64,000 nucleotides of DNA from Valencia hispanica (lineage: Eukaryota > Chordata > Actinopteri > Cyprinodontiformes > Valenciidae): the NCBI GenBank assembly GCA_963556495.2, contig OY747705.1, positions 27,897,501 through 27,961,500 of the forward strand, read 5' to 3'. The position numbers and the translations under genes were made by a program. A model generated the notes under the pieces. It was given only the letters and a program-made list of their open reading frames with translations, did not search any database and had not been told where the DNA came from. Shown one piece after another: positions 1 through 12,739 of the stretch; within the stretch, counting starts at the first letter, position 1, and the number at the start of each line of letters is the position of its first letter.

Positions 1-279
1 GAAAAAGGAACATCGACAAAACAAACCAAACATTGTGAACTAAGAATTACACAACCACATCACACAAAAATAGATATAAAAATACAACAACAATGTCACA
101 GAAAAACTCATGGTACCGATTAATCAAGCTCTAGTAATGATAACCTCAGCCCAAGAATATATCCTTAAACACCAGAGACCCCACATCTATGTGTGTGTGT
201 TAGCATGCTGGTGCATATAAGGTTTCTCCATAAGAGTGTTCGATAGTTGGTGTGAGCAGGCATCAATCCGTCTCCCAGG
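1..279. other. AT-rich lead-in, no gene seen
   Basis: A-rich, low-complexity sequence with a short TG run near 190-200. No open frame, splice pattern or recognisable repeat is visible. It leads directly into the GC-rich block that follows. Confidence 0.5.
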
Positions 280-1490
280 AATCGATGCAGACATGAAGGA
301 GATCGGAGCAAAGACGTCCAAAGGACCCCCAGAGCCCCAGGCGGACCCGGTGGGGGCGACCGCATCCCCCAAGAGAGGAGCAAAGGAGAACCCCAGGGGA
401 ACGTCCAGCGGCTACTATGCAGGGGCCCGGGGGGCAGCAGTGACGAGCCCACGGGCCCCGCCGGCAACCGGCCGCGCCAGGGCGGGCCGGTCAATGGACC
501 GGGAGAGCCGGGGCCCAGGGGCACCCCACCCCCCAGCAGGGACCGGACAAGGGACCGGCCGACGAGGGGCCCCCGGCACTGCAGGGGCCGCCACGCGCCG
601 CCACCACTCTAGGCCAATCCCCAACGGCAACATCCCAGCGCCCCACCCCTGCCCTACGTCGGGGCACCCCACCGATAGCCGCAGGGGACGGACAGCATCC
701 CCAGGCCGGGCTCAGCCTGCATCTGGACACCAAGTTGTACCAGCTCCCGGGTCCTGATCCCGCGCAACGCAGAGCGCCGAGACCAGGCATCCAACGAGGG
801 CCAGGGCCAGGGCCGGTCCAACCCGCCAATGAACCGGCCACGCACGGTGCGCACAGAACAGGTGATCAAACGAGCAGAGACGCCGGATCTGCATCCCGCC
901 GAGCCACAGAGCAGGCACCACCCAACAATCCCAAACCTGGCACCTCTAAAAGAGGTGCCCCAACCAACCAAAGGAAGATATCGGCCCAGCGCATCGGCCG
1001 ACCGACACACCGGCCCCCCCAGGCCCGGCCAGGCACGCACCAGGTCCGAACCGGATTGACCAACGATGCTCCGGTAGGCAGGGGCCCCCGTCACCGGCGG
1101 GGAGTGACGGAGGGGCTAATAGGCCCCCCATTAAGTGTAAGGCCTGAGGTGCGCCAGGCGAAGGGGCAGACCAAGATCCAACCTGACAGGTAGACAAAGA
1201 CATACAGACACAGTCATACGTTCCCTCCCTCTTAAACCCATACATTCTCACTGACTCACCAAGACACCCGAAAAAATGACGCTGTACCCTCACTCACACA
1301 CCCCATACACACTTTATGCTCCCAGGTCCAGGTCCCGATGCCCCAGTAGAGCCACCAGCCCCCGGACCTGGGAGATGGACCCCCTACCTTCTAGGACGGA
1401 GACAAGCAGACCGCCAAGGGCCCCACAGTGGCAAAGCAGCCCGACAGCCCAGGACCCCGACCAGACCGCGGTACGAAGTTCTTAAGAGCG
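280..1490. other. GC-rich, T-depleted block of unknown nature
   Basis: For about 1.2 kb the + strand is very rich in C and G and strikingly poor in T; several 60-base lines near 300-540 hold only about three or four T. The flanks on both sides are AT-rich. Long open frames exist on both strands, but they overlap one another, read as proline/arginine/glycine-rich low complexity, and are expected wherever TAA, TAG and TGA are rare. No protein domain is visible. The right boundary is sharp: near 1495 the sequence becomes T-rich. It could be part of a dispersed repeat, an untranslated part of a retroelement or a degraded satellite. A host gene is not supported. Confidence 0.5.
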
Positions 1491-1544
1491 TGCTTTTATT
1501 TTTTTTCTGGTCATGGTATTACATCAACAAGCCTTTATTGTTGT

Positions 1545-1745
1545 GTACAGAGTCAATTTCTAATAATTTACATAAACAGCGATCTGATTAACAATCGGCA
1601 TAACCCAGCTGTCTCAATCGGAATGAAATCTTAATCCGAATGAGTGTGATCGGATCAGAGTATTCCGAATGTTGTGTTTACATGAAGCATTTTTATTCCG
1701 ATCAGGCTTTTAATTCGATTACTTGTGTCCATGTAAACACAGCTA
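1545..1745. repeat. Short palindromic MITE-like repeat
   Basis: The segment repeatedly carries ATTCCG/CCGAT-type words in both orientations. It also has an inverted pair, TGTGTTTACATG near 1672 and CATGTAAACACAG near 1730. This resembles small non-autonomous DNA transposons dispersed in fish genomes. No terminal duplication could be fixed, so the family is not assigned. Confidence 0.4.
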
Positions 1746-1792
1746 CTGTGAACAAACTCTCTAATATCAGTATTGATATTAACTAAGACAGG

Positions 1793-2178
1793 ATGATAAA
1801 ATTAGAGAGTAGAGTGTCTGGGCTCTCCCTTAGAGATAGGGTGAGAAGCTCAGTCATCCAGAGGGGGCTCAGAGTAGAGCCGCTGCTCCTCCACATTGAG
1901 AGGAGTCAGTTGAGGTGGCTCGGGCATCTGGTCAGGATGACTCCGGGACGCCTCACTGGTGAGGTGTTTTGGGCACGTTCCACCGGGAAGAGGCCCAGAG
2001 GAAGACTCAGGACACGCTGGAGGGACTATGTTTCTCGGCTGGCCTGGGAACGCCTTGGGATTCCTCCCGAGGAGCTGGAACAAGTGGCTGGGGAGAGGGA
2101 AGTCTGGGTGTCCTTGCTTAAGCTGCTGCCCCCGCGACCTGACCCCGGAAGAAAATGGATGGATGGATGGATGGATGA
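1793..2178 (+). mobile_element. Non-LTR retrotransposon 3' end (LINE C-terminal fragment)
   Basis: An open frame of about 135 codons encodes the region that follows the reverse transcriptase in fish LINEs. Recognisable stretches are HIERSQLRWLGHLVRM, the basic GKRPRGRLRTRWRDY block and LAWERLGIPPEEL. The reverse transcriptase itself is absent, so this is a 5'-truncated insertion. The frame ends in a (ATGG)n tail at about 2154-2177, typical of the 3' end of such elements. The family (Rex/L2-like) is inferred from memory of similar fish sequences. Confidence 0.8.
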
Positions 2179-2187
2179 GGATGATAA

Positions 2188-3085
2188 AATTAGTCAATAG
2201 GTAACAATTAGGCTACTTATTTTTTTTCCCCTGACTAGCACAAAAGTTACTTCTGTGTCATTTTGCATGGTGGACCTCTGTGTCTGCTGCTCTTTTCCTC
2301 ATTCTCTGTCCTGTCTAGATCATTGGTAAACCTAGTACAACATCAGATGCTTCAGACTTTTGCGCAGAAAGGTCTGGTGCTGCTAAAAGCAAGTTACGAG
2401 TTATGAGTTGAGAGAAAGCTTGCAATGAGCGCATGCATTTTTTGGCTCCAGCGCTAGGAGGAGTTAAAGTGAGATCAATGTGGACACGCAGATAGACGCA
2501 ACACCTGTTTATAAAAATTTTTGGGAATAGCAATATATTTGCAAGTTTAGAGGAGAAGCACGTCAGTCAACATGTTCAACGATTTTAGGTTTTTCGCCGG
2601 ACAATTTTTACTTATGTCTGTTCGCAAACACTGCTGTCGGGAATGATCTGCCTAATGTTCACATAATCTCGAAGACATAGCTGCAGGATTTAAATCAATT
2701 GTTTGTTTACCTGGTTCATGTGTTGGCCCAGAGTTCTGCCGCCCACTGCCAGCCACCACAACTGAAGAATTGTCCCTCTTACTTCCTGCAAAACAAAATT
2801 GTCTACTGTCCATTTTCATTCAGGCTGTCAGCAAATAAAACACTGAGGATTACCGATTTACATAAACTCCTCTCTGATCGATAATACTGTCATGGCTCTG
2901 TTGCATTCAGCAAAGCTAGGAAATTACAAAACTGCCTTCTCCAATAATGTCATAGGGCAGCTTAGTTCATGTAAACGTATTCCTTTTGAGGTGAAAAACA
3001 AAACAAAAAAAACATTCAGGACTTTATGTGAAATGATCGGGGCAAAAGCCGGGAATGCCCGTGCCACGAAACAGGCCACTAGACA
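2188..3085. repeat. Unassigned dispersed repeat, copy A
   Basis: This segment matches 43868-45190 in the same orientation over several blocks. These are: around 2191-2345 with 43878-44035; around 2388-2430 with 44600-44650; around 2626-2680 with 44765-44815; around 2698-2800 with 44826-44920; and around 2885-2950 with 45030-45090. The blocks share order and spacing, apart from roughly 0.5 kb present only in the second copy. No open frame is shared between the copies. This is a diverged interspersed repeat whose class I cannot name. Confidence 0.6.
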
Positions 3086-3274
3086 GCACCTAATGCAGGT
3101 TTCATGTCTATGAGCTTTTCTTTCACTAATCCAAACCTCACTTCATTTATTAGTGTAAGAGCATTTAGACTTTCATTGCAGGACTAAAATACTGAAATCT
3201 AAATGAAGCCCTCTCCAAAGAGTTCAGGAAGAAGGCCTGTATTTGCTTATAAATTTCTATCCATGCTTATCAAT

Positions 3275-3770
3275 TTGGCAGACGCCTTCATCCAAAGCTG
3301 ATTACAAATGAGGATCTAAAAACATAGACAAAATATTGAAGCTAACAATATGCTACTTAGAAGACCACTAGTCGGGTTCTGTCAGAGGTGACAGGACCTG
3401 ACAAGGAAATAGCGCTGCAGAGCGACTAGGAAAGTACAGGGTAGGAGATGAAGAACTGCCTCTTCAACAGTTTCTTGATATTAAACAAGGATGTCCCCGT
3501 TCTGGTCATGCTCGGTAGGTCATTCCACAATCGTGGAACTACGCCTAAAAAGACATCAGCCTTCAGGTAGCTGGGAGCTGTTCCATTAAGCACTAAGCAC
3601 AAGAGGAGCTCAACAAAGAAGAGTGATGTTTGCTATTTTAGACCAATTGAAGACCGGATGCGCTGCAGTGTTCTGGACGATCTCTAGAAGTTTCACAGCA
3701 CAGGTTTGGTGACAAGTTAGGAGGACATTGCTGTAGCCAATAAGGGAGATGACTATAGACTGAACTACGT
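3275..3770. repeat. Probable dispersed repeat (class not assigned)
   Basis: The sequence around 3480-3760 resembles a repeat common in fish genomes: a phrase about a shortened, diverged copy, with GTTCTGGACGATCTCTAGAAG as a landmark near 3671. It has no intact open frame and is interrupted by stops in all frames. Assignment rests only on recollection of similar dispersed sequence, so confidence is modest. Confidence 0.35.
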
Positions 3771-6700
3771 ATGTTTTGATTTTTCTTTAACAATCAGGGC
3801 AGAACAATTGAACAAAAGAGGTGAAATTGTCTTTAAAGGTCAGCTGGTCATTAACCATAAGATCCACATTTCTAGCTACATTTGATGGGGCAAGAAGTAG
3901 GGATTCAGTTTATATGTTTAGTCAGTTTTGCTGGAAAGGCAAGCCACTAGACAACTTGTGTTTTCTGTTCATCCTCATTAATGTATTGATCCAGTTTCAT
4001 TGCACCCCTTAGTGTTTCCATTTTTAACCAGCATTGCAGGTTTTCAAAAGAGATTAAAAAAACAATGAGCCTGAGATAGGGATATGCCAAGTTTCTTTAC
4101 ACTGGCCCCGATCAGTAATTGGCAGATCAAATATACAGGACTAGTGAACGTCACAAAATAGATAGCATTATGAGGAAAGAACATTATGCGAAAATATTGA
4201 AGAAAGATGTCCATGCATCCGCTATGGAGGCTAGAATTTGCGCACAAAAGGGTCTTCCAGATGGACAATGCCACTACAATAGTTACAACGTTGATTAAAG
4301 GAGGAATAGGCCAAGATTCTAGCTATTCTGAAGAGGTTCTAAAAGGATACACAAAACTGTTTAACACAAGTAATGTAGTTTAAGTATGGTGTAAGGAAAT
4401 GTATGTAAACTCCGGAATTTGAGAATGTATCAAATAGATCTCACACTTATATTTTTTAGCATTTAGCAAAGATAAATAATTTTAAATGACTTATAGCAGG
4501 GAGTTGAGTCTAATTTGAGGGGGGGGGGGGTTATGTGTCTTTTTACACAGGGTCTGCAAATTTCTGCTTTAAAATGTGTGCTTTGATACATACCAAGGAA
4601 TAATTGTAATCTGTTTATTTTCTGTTGGATTTAAAACTACTACCTCACTCAAATAACATATTATTAAAATACAGCATACATGTTATGGGCCATTGTCCTT
4701 ACAAATTACAATGAGCAGATAACAGAAGAAACATGGAAATCAGTATCGGCAAACTAAAAGTTTTGTTTATTTCAACTGCTTCCTTCCAGTTTAACAGTGC
4801 ACTTGTTTGAAAATGCTTGATAAAACTGATTTATCATAACAGCAGTATCTGATCTTTTTAGGTTGTGTGTGTCTTTTGTTTAGAAACGGAGTATTGAGCA
4901 GAATCACAGATAAATCCTCTACATCACCTCAATTCAGCTGTCAGAGACGATAACGCTGAGGAATGACAGGTGAGAAATGACAGGAAGCTGGAAACAGACA
5001 GCTTGAGGGATGCCAATATAAGTCAGCATTAACAGGACACCAACACAAAAATATAAAAGTGCTTGGGCCACCACAACTTAGGGGGAAAAAGCTTCAGCTG
5101 GGACTGTGGAATTTCCCATGACAGCATAACAATTGATTGGTTGATGGCAGCAGAAAATGTCACGACTTTCATATTCTTCAGGGATTTAGTATTCATGTGG
5201 ATTGGAGCACTGTGACCCCGGGAGAGACAACTCCATCGGAGCAAATCCTCCCTGCTTTAGGATGGAGGAGATCACAGAACCAGAATCACGCAACACAGCA
5301 ACAACAAACAGAAAAGCTCTGTAATCCCCTCACGGTTTCAGTCAATGACATTTCAATAGCAGTGGTTATGCAGTTGTCTAACTCGTCCAACAGGTTACCA
5401 GTTTGAGCTGGGCCAGTGACCTTTACAGTGTGTCTGGCTCAATTTACCCATCGACATCATTTCTCTCCTGGTGTTAACAGTTGCTGTCCAGTAAATGTCA
5501 AACACACAAAACCCAAATCTTTGTAGGTGCATCAGTTACACACTGTGTAATATTGAACCATTTAAACAGGAACAAATTAGCTAAAACGTTCAACTTTGTA
5601 CAGGTGAAAAACATGCATTTATACAACAGCGACAAACTGGGAGAGTTTAAAGTTAGACTAGATTATCAAGGTTATTAGTGACTGCTACTTTAAACTGGAA
5701 AAATCTGGTTAAACTTCATATATATATATATATATATATTTAAATATATATATTTAAATGATATTTAAATCTCTTTAAAGGAGCAAAGATGTTTGTGCAG
5801 CGATGATCTAATTGGAACAGTACACCGCCATGAAGGTTTTCCCCCTCACAGATTTGATCTGTTTTGTTGTCACACTTAAATGTTTCAGATCAAACACATT
5901 TTAGTACCAGACAGATAATAAAGGTATAGAACTGGAGCAAATAAAAAACAGCATTTTGTTTTTACTCAGGATATCTTTTTCTGATTAACTCGAACCGCAC
6001 TGAAATGTTATGAATCAAATTATCAAAGAGTCTTATCAAAAGTCAGAGTAAACATGCTAACGTTAGCCTAGCCCTCTAGTAAACTGCTCCAGAGCAAAAT
6101 GTAAATCGGCTGAAGACTGTAGCAGCAGTCAGACAAATTTTCTTTTTAAATTATTTAACAAAGTTAAAAATATGAGCCTACATGGGGGAAGCCCCTTAAA
6201 TTCTTGATTGTTTTAGAGGTTGGGAAATGCCTTTATGTTTTTCATCCGTGCCGAGGACTCATGTACCTTGAAATATAATTTGCTTTATGTGTACTCTGAA
6301 TTAAATAAACGTTGGGTAGGATGTTATTCATCCAAAAGCGGAAGTCAGCTCACCATTAATTACAGAACAGCATAATGCACTGTGTAAGGTGTCGACATAA
6401 GAACAGATATCCTGTTTCCAGTCCAACATAATAGGACCATATTACTTTACAACAATAGCAGTTCTTAAAGACAAACGGTCAGCTCCTTTTTCCCATTGCT
6501 GGTATGCAACCTAGCTAAAAGTAGTGTAGTTTGATAGGGAGAAGATTACTTCCACCTTCGGTTGATTACTTTGGTTCTCGCTGCAAAGTACTTTGCTGTT
6601 ATTTCTATCATCTAAAACTGTGATTTAAATGACTGCATCGAAAATGATAAGCAATATTTTTCTTTTTAATCAGAGGCAGTGTTGTCTAAAATATGCTCCT

Positions 6701-9700
6701 TAAAAACCGTATCTCTAAAGTAATAAAACTGTATTCCAGATATTGCCTTTGCAACTTCTTTTACTGGTCAGTGATCTTGCATTATTAATGATATAAGAAA
6801 ACAAGACAATTATTAGTTAGAATCCTTTAAACAGCACTGAATTCAACAAAGTACTGAAAGCATAGTCTTACGGGCCTAGAGTTGTTTACCACCATCAGTG
6901 TGTGAATGAAGCTACATTCAGTCATTCAGTAGATAAAGCACGATACAAGTACATGTCATTTACTATTTACACATAACACCTTTAATTTTGTTATATCTTT
7001 TTTTATTATTCTAGTTCTTTAAATATAAATCTGTAATGGCATATGGGAGGTCAAAGTTGCACAAAAATACATGTCCTGATTGGTCCATCTCTACCTCAAC
7101 ATATTTCCTTTTTAGTAGACTCAAAATTAAGTCGCAATAGAAAAAAAAAAAGCTTGTTTAATCACAATGAAAGGCATTACATGTCTGTTAAATTATTTTT
7201 TCTTTCTCCACAGATTCCTCTCCCCTTGGCTTTATAATCTGTTTCCACTTAGAGGACACAATAGAAAATCCTGGTCGTTCTATAAAGCACATCCGTGCTT
7301 TGTGTTCTGAGAGGACACGTAACCACTTGAGTGAGCTGCACAACTGGAACCACTTCACCGCTGTTGGAGAATCGGGCTCCAGGATTTCAGGACAAAGCGC
7401 ATGTTGCGATTTCATCTCTCATCAAGTTTTGCCGTCTCACTCTTCTCCTCTCTTCTCTTGAGATGTTACGTAACAGAGGCGGCGCTGACTGCTAATGGAT
7501 AGTCGCAGCTAGAAGCACTGCATGTGTTAACAACTGTCTCCAGCAGACCCATGTGTCTGTAATCATCATTGTGCAGTGGCTCTGGCTTGAGACAACCAAC
7601 TGCAATGTAGAACAGATGCAACACACTTATGAGTGCATAAAACACGCTGGCTTCGGATCTTTGCGTTGTAATTATGGGTCTGTCACTTTTACGTTCCAGT
7701 GCAGTAACTCTTTGCAGTCGCTTGGCAATCAGTGTCTTCTCCTCAAACACTATGCCCTTCCCTTTAACAGTTTTCTCAGATCTGCCAGAAGCCCGCTTAA
7801 CAATTAATAATTAACACACGGGCACATAATGGATCTGCTTTTAATAATTCAGCCTGCCAATTTGAACTAAAATAGACTTGAGGCTGAGAGCGGGCTGCCA
7901 CTGCGCAACAGGTTGGGGAAAAAGATGAGAGACCGGGATAAAAGCTGGGCTCAGCACATATAGCAAGATAGTGGCTATGAGCTGCTGGCATTAATTTGGG
8001 AACATCAGTCAGTGTTAGGCATTTGTAATAAGGCTGGGAATACAGTGGCTGCTGCACTGCCTGAGGCCCAGCACAGTGCTCACTCACAACATTTGTTCAT
8101 GTATTAAAATGCATAAGGGGATTGTTAATTAATGGATACAAGTACGCTAATTTGAAATAAAAAGGTAAAAGAATAATAAGGAATCACCAGAGCTGCCCAC
8201 TCTTAGATCACTTCACTGTAACTGGCATGTCTAAGTTTTAAATTATATATTGTTTGCAGTATAAGTAGCGTCTCAACAGCTCTGCAGATCACGGTAGACA
8301 TAATCAAGAGGCTAACCAGTGCTTGGCTATGACTTATGTCAAGGCCTTTGACATTTCAATTAAGGCCACCATAAGAGCGGGACACATTATGACTAATTGT
8401 CCTCACCTCAAGCATGGAGAGCATAATTTGTTAACTTGGTGTCTAACAGGCTGACAAATACAAGCGTGCTCAGGTTTGCAGGAGCAGCAGAGCCAGTGAT
8501 CAGGGAAAATTGAGAAGGACACTGTGAGTCAACAGATGACTCAAGTGGAATCCAAAACGAGGCCTGTTTTATTAGTGGACTCCATCAGCGGGCTCATTAT
8601 TTCAAACAATGTCACAGTGTTCGCCTGTCGGGCTGCAGTGCACTTTCAGATCAGTCGAGGCTCCAAACTCTGAGTGTTTTGTGTCTCTAGGGGCCACCAC
8701 TGTTTCCGGTTGAACTTTATTGGCTTGTAAAAGAAGGTCACACCTTTCTCGTCTTGGTAATGAGTTACCATGGATTCCCCTCAGCGGGAACGACAAACAT
8801 CTCCAGGATTACTGCGGCGGTTTTTGAGCTTTGCTCTTAATAACGCAGCACAGGGGATGTTGTACAACGGGACTTTATTGTCCTATTTTGAAAGAAAGAA
8901 AGAAAAAACGCTCAGAGGGGATCTCCTAAGGATACAGTTACGCTGCAATATACATAGATGAGGCTTACAAGCCCCTGCTTAATCCTGCTGTGCAAGTATT
9001 TCATTTTATTTATCGCCTTCCACAGTCATGCCGTGCTGAAACAGTGACAGAGCAGTTGTGAGGTATAAAGCTTTCATTAATTTGGAAAAAAACAAGCAGT
9101 CATTAAAACCAGTCCTGGCTGAAATCTACTGTAAATAGATTTGAAATCTGATGCTTTTGTCCCTACATAGTCATCAGATTTAGATGCACCGCCCCATTAG
9201 AAAGCATTCGAATTGTTTCAGATTTATAATGTGGTCTGTATGCTAGGTAACAATATTGTGGTTGTTTTGAACCTAATTTAACTGTAGAAGAACCGTCCCA
9301 GCATTCTAAACACTCCAACCGGTTTCATACTTTAAACACATCCAGTTTTATTAATAGATCTAGTTAATCCACTAGAACGAAGAAGGCGAAAACAGCAACA
9401 AACTACCAGGCATACATTTAATTTTACCACCAAAATGACTGTCATCATTAATGGTTCCATTCATATTCTAAAAAATAAAATAAAAATCGATACATTGCTT
9501 TTGAATATCAATACAATATTGTGACATAAAATATTGCGATATATTGGCGTATGGATATTTTCTTACATCCCTAATAAAAGAGCTAGACTCGCGGCCCTGA
9601 CGTGTTCCCCCACTCACTCCTCCGACAAACTGCGACCTCCTGAAACAGGAGCGGCAGAGCATTTATTTCACGTAAAATGGCTCACAAGGCATTAATTAAT

Positions 9701-10868
9701 ACTGGAGACCAAAGCAAATTTATTGAAAAAACAAGTGAATGAGACCTTTAAGCTTAGACTTTCCTTGTTTGTCTGATTTCTCCTGATAAGTTTTCAGTTC
9801 ATTATTTCACCTAAATATGGTTTATAACATTGAAAATGCTTTCTCCCTGGAAATGCAAGTTTCCTACTTTCTGTAATTATTTTATTGTCCTCAGTCTCTA
9901 CAGTTATGAACAGAGATGGACTAATCAAGCTTTTCCTGGCTGATGCTCATTCCTGGCTCTCACTGAGGTCTGACCTTCTGATTACAATTTTTTTAAAGAC
10001 TAAAACACAGAAAAGAGGAAAAGTAATATTTGCTGCTCGTTCCTTGATAGAGGCAGCAAATGAATCAAAAGATGATCCTCATTCATACATCAAAGAACGT
10101 GTCTCTAACTGCCATCTGATTTTTATTCCACTGAAAAAAGAGCTTTAAAGTGCATGCTCTTATTTGACGCATTTATAAACCGTGAATGGTTGGAGTTTTT
10201 CGTTTTTATCAATAATAACCAAATTTATTTAAATCACTACAAACGCTACGATACTTGCAATGGAAAGACGTGTTACTCGTATCTACGAATTGTGTCTGTT
10301 CCTACTAAATAAACCTAAACACACAAAATATCTGCCATTATATAACAATTCTTCAATTGCTCTCATCTTCTCCCTCAGCACACCGACTGACAGCTGCAGC
10401 TACAAGACACAAAGGAAGCCCTGGCAACTAAAATACAGAGTAGGCTGAAAAATGCCAAATCATTTTCACCACCGACACAGCTAATGCACGGAGCGAGTCC
10501 AACTCGAGGGTCCAAATCCCAGGCTGTAATTCATTTGACATGTCTGTCTGGGTTGTGCATGATAATGTGCACTGCTACCTGCCAGGGCAATGTCTGCACA
10601 GAGGGGCCATTCACAAGCACACAGGCCTTGTTTTGTCGCGTAAAGCCTTTTACAACATAAGCACTGTGATGTGTTACAAAACATATCACTGTTTGCAAAC
10701 CATATGTCTTGCCCACATCTGCAGCACTGGTTTGAATAAGCTGTGGATTAGCCCCAAAAGCACAAGCAATATTTGGTGGGGATGAAAATCACTTCTTTAT
10801 TCTTCAGTTTCGCAATCTTCTGTTGGGTGGGTCCCTATGAAATCACTACAAATGAGATCATTCTCTAG
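3771..10868. other. Gene-free stretch
   Basis: About 7 kb of AT-rich sequence without a supportable coding exon. Open frames are short and carry no recognised motif. Simple sequence includes a G-run near 4518-4530 and an (AT)n/TTAAAT tract at 5720-5770. A hAT-like terminal remnant ending in ACATCCCTAA lies near 9470-9575. The part from about 7.4 to 9.0 kb looks non-repetitive, with homeodomain-type words such as TTAATTAATGG near 8125. Conservation cannot be judged from one sequence. Confidence 0.5.
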
Positions 10869-10869
10869 C

Positions 10870-11262
10870 AAGTGTAGTGGCTGTCGTGTTACAACCACAA
10901 CCTGCATTACATTTTATTGGGATTTTATGTGATATGCACTAGTTTGTGTGGGTCTGATTATGAAGTGAAAGGAAAATGACGCATACAGTCTGAAAGATGT
11001 GGCGTGCGTTCGTATTCAGCCTCACTGAGTCGGCACTTTGTAGGACCGCCTTCCACAGCAGTTGTAGCTGCACGTCTTTTGGGGTACGTCTCCACCTGCC
11101 TCGCACATCTAGAAACATTTTTGCTTGGTCTATATTTCAATCAACTTTGACCAGTTTTCTTTTTCATGCTAAAGAAAAGCCTCCCCTAGGAATGATGCTG
11201 CCACCACCACCATGATTTACTGTGGGGATAGTGTGTACAGAGGCGATCATAGTCTTAACTCT
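10870..11262 (-). mobile_element. Decayed Tc1-like element fragment
   Basis: The segment has the antisense phrase ATGATGCTGCCACCACCACC near 11194, typical of Tc1 transposase genes (it encodes the [13 protein letters not shown] region on the minus strand). It is preceded by a terminal-repeat-like stretch with TTTTATTGGGATTTTATGTG near 10912. No full frame survives. Only one end and part of the coding region remain. Confidence 0.65.
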
Positions 11263-11564
11263 CTTTTAATCTTCAATTATCCCAAAAGGTTTGTGTTAAA
11301 ATGTAAACCTGCCTACTTAAGACTTATTTCTTGCCACTCTCGCATTATTTTGTTCTTTATTATATTTCACTAAATGTATTAGATGCTTTTTTTTGTAATG
11401 TGGTGCTATACAAACAAACCGGCCTCGCCCAAAACTTGCAGATTTCTACAGCTCCACCAGAGTTACCATAGGCCTGTTGGCTGATCCTCTGATATTGCTC
11501 TTCTTACCCAGCCTCTAGTTTGCAGTGGAAGGTTTACAGTTGTGATATTCTTGTTTCATTCTCA

Positions 11565-11790
11565 GGTTGTGGAATGGACAGTGTTGTTGCACGGTGCCAC
11601 AGTTGGTAGCACTTTTGCCATGCAGCAAGAAGATCCTTGGGTCAATTCCCAATCTGGGGTCTTTCTGCATGTTCTGCCCGTGAATGCACTGGTTTTCCAC
11701 TGGGTACTCCGGCTTCCTCCCACAAACCAAAAACCATGACTTGTTAGGTTAATCGTTACTCTAAATTCTCCTTATGAGACGATGACCACT
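11565..11790 (+). repeat. SINE-like dispersed repeat copy
   Basis: A tRNA-like head containing CAGCAAGAAGATCCTTGGGTCAA is followed by GGGGTCTTTCTGCATG and the conserved body GGTACTCCGGCTTCCTCCCAC. The same order is seen at 27007-27335 and, reversed, at 30284-30520 and 56740-57060. The GGTTCAA-type box is consistent with a tRNA-derived SINE. Family name not assigned. Confidence 0.6.
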
Positions 11791-12113
11791 GCAGATAGCC
11801 ACCGGCCGACTTTAGTAATTTTATATCAGTCCAATAAATAAGACTGGCCCGATATTAACAACCAGTGTCAATTTCCTTTTGTTGCCGTTTGTGTTTCAGG
11901 AGCGGGAGAGGGTTGGCCAAGTGATATTTGTTCGGTCAATGCAGTGCAGGATTGTGGGGTGTTTACCTAAAGCAAAGAAGCGGTGTGGTCACTTTTACAC
12001 GGTGTCGTAAGTGCAGGGAAATATATATAATATCGGTAAATATTCGTTGTCGCCCATAAGAGCAGTATTAATAGCAGATATCGGCCAAAATTGTCATATC
12101 GGTGCATTCCTAA
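11791..12113. repeat. hAT-like terminal remnant
   Basis: The right side reads GATATCGGCCAAAATTGTC then ATATCGGTGCATTCCTAA, which resembles the subterminal and terminal sequence of fish hAT elements with TAGGGATGCACCGAT-type ends. The matching left end is not clear and no 8-bp duplication could be fixed. Confidence 0.35.
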
Positions 12114-12739
12114 CTTCCACGGCCAATAAAATGTGCACCAACTGAGTGTATTGTAATTAGAATTTAGAGTGAGTCTTTAAAATTTTAACTTGCGATGATG
12201 CTGAACTATGCAGGAGAAAAGAAATGCTTTCATGCATTTACGCGGTTTTAAAAGACTTTTTTTTTTTCATTGCCTAAACAAGTTGGGAGTTTGAACAACC
12301 CATAATAAGAACACACCACACTTTGTAAGAATGTTAAACCTCAATGCCAACTTTCAGGAAGACATTTTAAAACATTCAACTTTCCCCAAGTTCACAATGT
12401 ATTTTTTTTTGTCATTTATAATGGCAAGGTGCTAGAATAGACATTTTTAGAGGAAAAATATTATTGCCACATTTGATACCTCATAGAAATAAAAATCAAG
12501 ACGAGTTGTGGAAAGGTGCAAAGGGTAGGCCTATACCTTTGCTAGAGACACTGCAGTTTTACATCCAAGAAACTAAAAGTTTGGCAGCTTTTAATTGCTG
12601 GTTAGTTGATTGTTAGATGAAGGCTTTGATTCTAAGGGACACGGGTCTTTTACCGCGATTTACTTACATTTACCACACAGCGCTGCAGTTTTCAGCCAAG
12701 TGATTGTTCACACACACACATAGCTGCAGGCTGTCTTTA

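Noticed and set aside
236..1193. Long overlapping open frames in the GC-rich block
   Set aside because: They overlap on both strands, are proline/arginine-rich without domains, and are explained by the rarity of stop codons in T-poor GC-rich sequence.
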